64,000 nt of DNA from NCBI GenBank assembly GCA_965199685.1, contig OZ241323.1:806001-870000 (forward strand). Direction: 5' to 3'. The translations under genes and the position numbers were made by a program. Under the pieces are notes generated by a model that saw nothing but the letters and a program-made list of their open reading frames with translations, did no database searches and was not told the DNA's origin. This DNA is from SP5GCR1 sp965199685. GTDB taxonomy: Bacteria > Pseudomonadota > Gammaproteobacteria > Poriferisulfidales > Oxydemutatoraceae. Below, in pieces: positions 59,328-64,000 of this stretch (its first letter is position 1; each line of letters begins with the position of its first letter).

Positions 59328-60605
59328 TTATCCGGCTTTCTCGTATTTTTGCCGTGATGAAGCCTTAGCTACCAGTATAGGCGGGGTATTCCCTGCCACA
59401 ACTTTCTCGTCAACGATAACCTCTGCGACATTATCCATAGAGGGTAATTCGTACATAGTATCCAACAATAGGGATTCTATGATGTTACGCAAACCGCGGG
59501 CACCAGTGTGCTTTGCTATTGCTTTCTCAGCGATTGCATCCAGTGCTTGAGGTTCAAAGTTCAACTTGATATCCTCCATATCAAATAGGTATTGATACTG
59601 TTTGGTTAAGGCATTGCGAGGTTCGGTTAATATGCGAACCAAAGTTTTTTTATCCAGTTCGTCTAATACCGAGAACACAGCTAGCCGACCAACAAACTCA
59701 GGTATCAAACCGTAGGAGATTAAGTCCTTAGACTCAACTTGGGCTAAGGTATGTGCTAGTACTTCGGTGTCTTGAGAGTCGCGAATGTTTGCCGAAAAAC
59801 CAATGCTACTTTTGTCGGTGCGTTGCTGTATCACCTGTTCCAATCCGGCGAATGCGCCGCCGCAGATAAACAATATATTTTGGGTATTGATTTGTATAAG
59901 CTCCTGTTGAGGGTGTTTGCGCCCGCCGTGCGGTGGTATTCCGGCAACGGTACCCTCTATTAGTTTGAGTAAGGCTTGTTGCACACCTTCGCCCGAGACA
60001 TCTCGAGTAATCGAGGGATTATCGGACTTGCGAGAGATTTTGTCTATTTCGTCTATATAAATAATGCCTTGTTGCGCTCTCCCAATATCATGGTCGCACG
60101 ATTGTAAAAGCCTATAGATGATGTTTTCTACGTCCTCTCCGACATAACCCGCCTCAGTCAGAGTCGTAGCATCGGCAATAGCAAAAGGTACATTCAATAT
60201 CCGCGCAAGCGTTTGGGCAAGTAAGGTTTTGCCACAACCAGTAGGACCGATGAGCAGAATGTTGCTTTTAGAGATTTCTAAGTCGTCTTTGTTTTTTTGT
60301 TGCAGACGTTTGTAATGGTTATAAACCGCAACCGACAAAACTTTTTTTGCATAGTCTTGACCGATGACGTATTGATCCAAGGCATTCTTAATTTCTTGCG
60401 GTTTAGGAATTTTTTCGGTGTTGCGAAGCGGGATGTTTTTTTCTTCTATTAATAAGTCGTTGCATAACTCTATGCATTCGTTGCAGATATAAATTGAAGG
60501 GCCGGCTATTAGACGATCCACCTCGTGCTGACTTTTGCCGCAGAAAGAGCAATGTATAGGTTTGCTTCGCGAACTACTACTACTTTTTTTTACACGCCTC
60601 GCCAT
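59328..60605 (-). CDS. clpX: ATP-dependent Clp protease ATP-binding subunit ClpX
   Basis: A 425-residue AAA+ unfoldase. The N-terminal C4 zinc-binding domain uses Cys19, Cys22, Cys41 and Cys44 (CSFCG...CNEC). Walker A is GPTGCGKT (120-127), Walker B IIYIDEIDKI, and the ClpP-docking IGF loop is present as SIGFSAN near residue 270. It delivers substrates to ClpP, whose gene lies 55 kb away on the other strand. Upstream of it is repeat R11 rather than clpP. Confidence 0.96.
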   Translation of the reverse strand: MARRVKKSSSSSRSKPIHCSFCGKSQHEVDRLIAGPSIYICNECIELCNDLLIEEKNIPLRNTEKIPKPQEIKNALDQYVIGQDYAKKVLSVAVYNHYKRLQQKNKDDLEISKSNILLIGPTGCGKTLLAQTLARILNVPFAIADATTLTEAGYVGEDVENIIYRLLQSCDHDIGRAQQGIIYIDEIDKISRKSDNPSITRDVSGEGVQQALLKLIEGTVAGIPPHGGRKHPQQELIQINTQNILFICGGAFAGLEQVIQQRTDKSSIGFSANIRDSQDTEVLAHTLAQVESKDLISYGLIPEFVGRLAVFSVLDELDKKTLVRILTEPRNALTKQYQYLFDMEDIKLNFEPQALDAIAEKAIAKHTGARGLRNIIESLLLDTMYELPSMDNVAEVIVDEKVVAGNTPPILVAKASSRQKYEKAG

Positions 60606-60667
60606 AACAGGTCTATTATATTCATCGCTTGCAATATCGCAACCTATATCGCCATCCGCTTATATTG

Positions 60668-60897
60668 AGGGCATTGACAAAATATTCCATGCACCGTAGG
60701 GGCGGACTATTCCTCTCCTGTGGAGGGGTGGCAGCCTATGCATTTTGTAATACATGTGTTTAGCAGTCATGTTGAGGTTCTGCACAGTGTTACGCCGATT
60801 GACCTACTGGCTCAATCGGCGGTTCTATCTGACGGGGTGGTTGTATCATTTCTGCACCTAAACTTATGTTAACCATCTGTAGGGGTGGACTTATACC
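60668..60897. repeat. Interspersed repeat, copy R11, upstream of clpX
   Basis: Starts CATTGACAAAATATTCCATG (a variant of the TGTTGAAAAAGTA end), then GTAGGGGCGGAC, TCCTCTCCTGTGGAGGGG, CCGATTGA...TCAATCGG, and a final GTAGGGGTGGACTTATA. It lies where clpP would be expected, at a candidate inversion breakpoint. The stretch 60898-61132 after it holds no supported intact gene. Confidence 0.78.
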
Positions 60898-61132
60898 CAA
60901 AATCAGCAATAAAGAATGAAAAGGGTATTGAATTGCAATATAAGAGATTACAGTTTTTTGCAGTTTTCTATTTTGGAATTAGGTATAATTTAGTTCATCT
61001 TGGGTTCAAGTCGGGTATGGGTTGCCCAGAGTAGAGCTTAGCTATTAGTGTGAGTTTTGCCAGCATCATTGATATCCGTAGTTAAAATAACATTGAAAAC
61101 ACAGCAAAATCTGAATCAGGAAGCAATATTAA

Positions 61133-64000
61133 ACAGCACGTAACCGTCTAATCAATTTCAAGCATCCCAAGACAGAAAGTCTACGCATTATTGATAAGCT
61201 CCCAGATAAGCTGGTCAGAACATTACTGGATGAAACTAATAAGGTGCGCTTCCAGTCTATTCCCAAACCAACTCCAGAAGAATTAGTTACTCACGGGTAT
61301 GCCACAATTGATGAAACTACTGGTGAACCGAAGAAATATCTGACTGCGGAGAATTGGGCAAGGCTAAAGGGGTTTGATACTTCATACGAAGCCCCTTCTC
61401 CTCAAACAATGTCAAGGACAGCCCAGAATGTGGTTCAGACGCTCTTATATCCGAATGAATTAGAAGTTCGGCTTAGGACATTGAAACAAAGATCTGAATC
61501 AGCCATCCAAGAAATGGGGACGAATATTCTTTATCTAGCGTTCGGCTTTTTGAAGTGGTTTGAAAACGATAATGACAACGATTCGCCACGCTTAGCACCC
61601 TTATTTCTAGTGCCTGTGCGCTTGCATAAGGAGCGGATTAATAACATAACCGAATACGCAATAGATTACTCTGGTGAAGATATCATTCCTAATCTTTCAT
61701 TGCGCGAAAAGCTTGATGCCGATTTTGGTATGAACTTGCCATATCTTGATGAGAACACCAAGCCCGAATCCTATTTTGAGAGTGTGCGGCAGCTGATTAA
61801 TGAGAACAGACCACGCTGGAACTTACACCGCTATATCACTCTGACATTGCTGAATTTCAATAAGTTACTGATGTACCTTGACCTTGACTCGAAACGCTGG
61901 CCAGAAGATGAAGACATTATCGACCACTCAGTGGTTATGCAGTTTTTAAGTCGTGAGAATACCAAGCAACAAGAGCAGGAAGATTCGGTCAGGAATTTTG
62001 GTTTCGGTGAAGAATATTCCATTGATGAAATAAACGATGTTCATGCGAAATATCCATTGATTGATGATGCGGATAGTTCACAGCATAGTGCCTTGATTGA
62101 TGCAATTAAAGGCGAGAACTTGGTCATTGAAGGTCCGCCAGGAACTGGCAAGTCTCAAACCATCGCGAATTTGATTGCTGCCGCCATGGCGCAAGGCAAA
62201 CGAATACTCTTTGTCGCAGAAAAACTGGCAGCACTGGAAGTGGTGCGCTACCGACTTGATAAGGCTGGATTGGGAGAATTCTGCTTGGAATTGCACAGCC
62301 ATAAATCTCAAAAGCAAAAAGTACTTGGTGAAGTTGGCACTCGCCTGCAAAAACTTGGAAATCAATCTAATCCAGAGAACATTGAGGATCATATTACCGA
62401 ATATGAAAAACTGAAATTAGAACTGAACAACTATGCAAAGCTAATCAATGAGCCTTGGAAGAAAACCGGAAAGACACGGCATGAAATCTTTATGGCTGCA
62501 ACCCGCTATCGCGAGTTAATCGGCATCAACCCGAATGTTCTATATCCGGAGGGTTATGATGGAGACAACCTCCAGCGTGCAGACATCTTGCTTATGAAAA
62601 ACGAGATAGAAGTATTCCGCAGTGTTTATCAGTCAATGGCGGTGCAGATTGATGGCAATTACGAATTGCATCATCATCCTTGGCATGGTGTACGCAATGG
62701 CGATCTACAAATGTTTAATCTCAGCCATGTTCTATCAACATTGCAAAAATGGCAGGATTCCCTGCAAAATCTAAACAAGGAGAGGACACAGATCGCCGAA
62801 GATTTAATGTGTGAGAAAGATATGGTTGCCGATTCCTTGAGTGTAGCATCAGCACTAATACAGGATATTGAATCTATTCCATCCCTTAAAGGGGACGAGC
62901 TATTGGATCGATTAGATGCGTTGCGAGGCAAGTCTTTGGATGAGGTGCAACGATATTTAGAACTTTTTGAAGATATTCAGCGAGACTTATCATCACTGGA
63001 GAAGAAGCTAGGGTCGGATGTGCTACAAGATCTCCCCAAAGTCGATAGCTATCTCGTCAGTAGTGAAAAATTTAGTCAATTCGTGCGTGGGACCGTTGAT
63101 ATAGTGACACTCGAAAATGCAATCATTAAGCTGCTAGAGATAAAAAAACAACTTGCTGAACTAGACGAATCACTGAAGCAGGTTCAAGTAGCTGTGGGAG
63201 ATGATGCAGCCAAACATCTTTCGCTGACTGAGGCTGGACTCACGGAGTTCAGAGACTTTATTGATTTGGTTATCAGCCTTGATTTGAAGTATTGGGAGCT
63301 TCGCAATGAGCGATTTCTCAATGAGGAACTGGATGATCTATTACCTGAGCTACATAAAGAGCTAGATCAACTTCGTGCGTTACATGATGAATTGGATGGA
63401 TTGTTTGACCTCGCTAAACTGACTAACCAAAGTAAATTATTGAGGCAAATCAGAGAAACCATCAATGCTGGAGGTATCTTCTGTTGGTTTAAGGGCAGCT
63501 GGCGCGAAGCGCGTAAACAGGTGATCGATTTGGCGGCAAATGACCAAATTAGGTTTTCCAAATTGCGCCCCTTACTGGAGAAAATGGAAGATTTTGTAAG
63601 AAGAAGCCAGGAACTTAACGAAAATAAGGACTATAAGGAAGCACTTGATGAGCATTTTAATGGACTTGAGACGGATATAGAGGCACTTGAATCGCTGTGT
63701 AATTGGTACAAAAAGATTCGTCATAAATATGGTGTGGTAATTGGTCGAAAAGTCGCTCTTGGCAATGCGATACTCAAGCTACCTATAAATATTGTTAGAG
63801 CTTTACGCTCTTTGCCTGAGCAGGGTGTAAAAAAACAGCTGAGCGATACTTTGTCTAGCCTTTCAACTCTCAAGGAACAAATATTCACGCCTATCTCAGA
63901 GTTGCAAAATGGCATGACACCACTTATTGAGGGAGAAGAGGCAATAATTCCTCGTATCTTTGCATCTGTGAACGATGCTCTGAGCTCCTGTAGTCCGCTG
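61133..64000 (+). CDS. Giant DUF4011-type superfamily 1 helicase (5' end disrupted, 3' end beyond window)
   Basis: The frame is open for about 955 codons after a TAA at 61130-61132 and runs off the window edge. RNRLINFKHPK near its start matches the DUF4011 opening of very large helicase proteins. P-loop GPPGTGKSQTIANLIAAA begins at 62132 (about residue 334), followed by GKRILFVAEKLAALEVV, as in AAA_11-type SF1 helicases. A long coiled-coil insertion (about 62550-64000) comes next. No good start codon precedes the conserved region. A preceding frame (61054-61143, ending KTQQNLNQEAILNST) could be the original N-terminus after a frameshift near 61138. Relatives with a C-terminal Vsr-like nuclease are linked to phage defence; that end is not visible. 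Confidence 0.75.

Noticed and set aside
62078..62414. Short ORFs on both strands near 62.1-62.4 kb
   Set aside because: Overlap the P-loop region of the DUF4011-type helicase frame, which is the coding one.

Overview
The window reads as a chromosome segment of a gammaproteobacterium with moderate-to-low GC content and an unusually heavy load of short interspersed repeats. The assignment rests on gene orders typical of that class: tig-clpP and clpX-lon-hupB-tRNA-Val-tRNA-Asp-ppiD-fabI, surE-pcm-yqaA-nlpD, alaC-hom-thrC, hpf-ptsN-rapZ-HPr, tkt-gapA-pgk-pyk-fba, and xseA divergent from guaBA. HPr kinase next to RapZ points away from the enteric lineage. The repeats, broken genes and scattered restriction systems would suit a host-associated or recently relaxed genome, but that is inference.

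Layout. 1-3.4 kb: 3' end of dnaE, tRNA-Thr, RNase P RNA (minus strand), a repeat cluster, a molybdenum-carrier-like protein, and a CPBP protease split into two overlapping frames. 3.4-8.5 kb: tRNA-Leu, tig, clpP, a TusA-like protein, ilvN-ilvC-pssA and an XRE regulator. 8.9-13.9 kb: molybdopterin genes moaB, moaE and moeA, with yceI and a PmeII-type restriction-modification pair between them. 14-22.6 kb: surE-pcm-yqaA, a second restriction-modification pair (MT-A70 methylase with a BglII/BstYI-type nuclease), then nlpD-alaC-hom-thrC. 23-31.5 kb: kdsC, a TnpB element, the regulatory PTS operon hpf-ptsN-hprK-rapZ-EIIA-HPr-EI, and mgtE. 31.5-40 kb: a fucosyltransferase-like gene and the glycolytic/pentose-phosphate cluster, whose tkt-gapA junction is interrupted by a 158-bp tandem array. 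40-49.3 kb: a SnoaL-like protein, xseA, guaBA and a ferric-iron ABC transporter behind a Fur-box-like promoter. 49.5-51.5 kb: a decaying HindIII-type restriction-modification locus. 51.9-60.6 kb: fabI, a symporter, ppiD, two tRNAs, hupB, lon and clpX, all on the minus strand. 61-64 kb: the first part of a giant DUF4011-type superfamily 1 helicase that runs off the end.

The most notable observations are these. (1) A tnpB gene sits between 24-bp terminal inverted repeats (23/24 identical) flanked by an 8-bp direct repeat, which is not expected of IS200/IS605 elements. (2) tig-clpP and clpX-lon-hupB-ppiD-fabI lie at opposite ends in opposite orientation, so inverting about 55 kb would rebuild the usual operon. 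(3) A family of modular palindromic MITE-like repeats with GGGRCTGTTGAAAAAGTA-type ends fills many gaps between genes, and in places supplies stop codons, protein C-termini and a likely rnpB promoter element. (4) Three type II restriction-modification loci of different families are inserted singly between housekeeping genes; at least one is broken.
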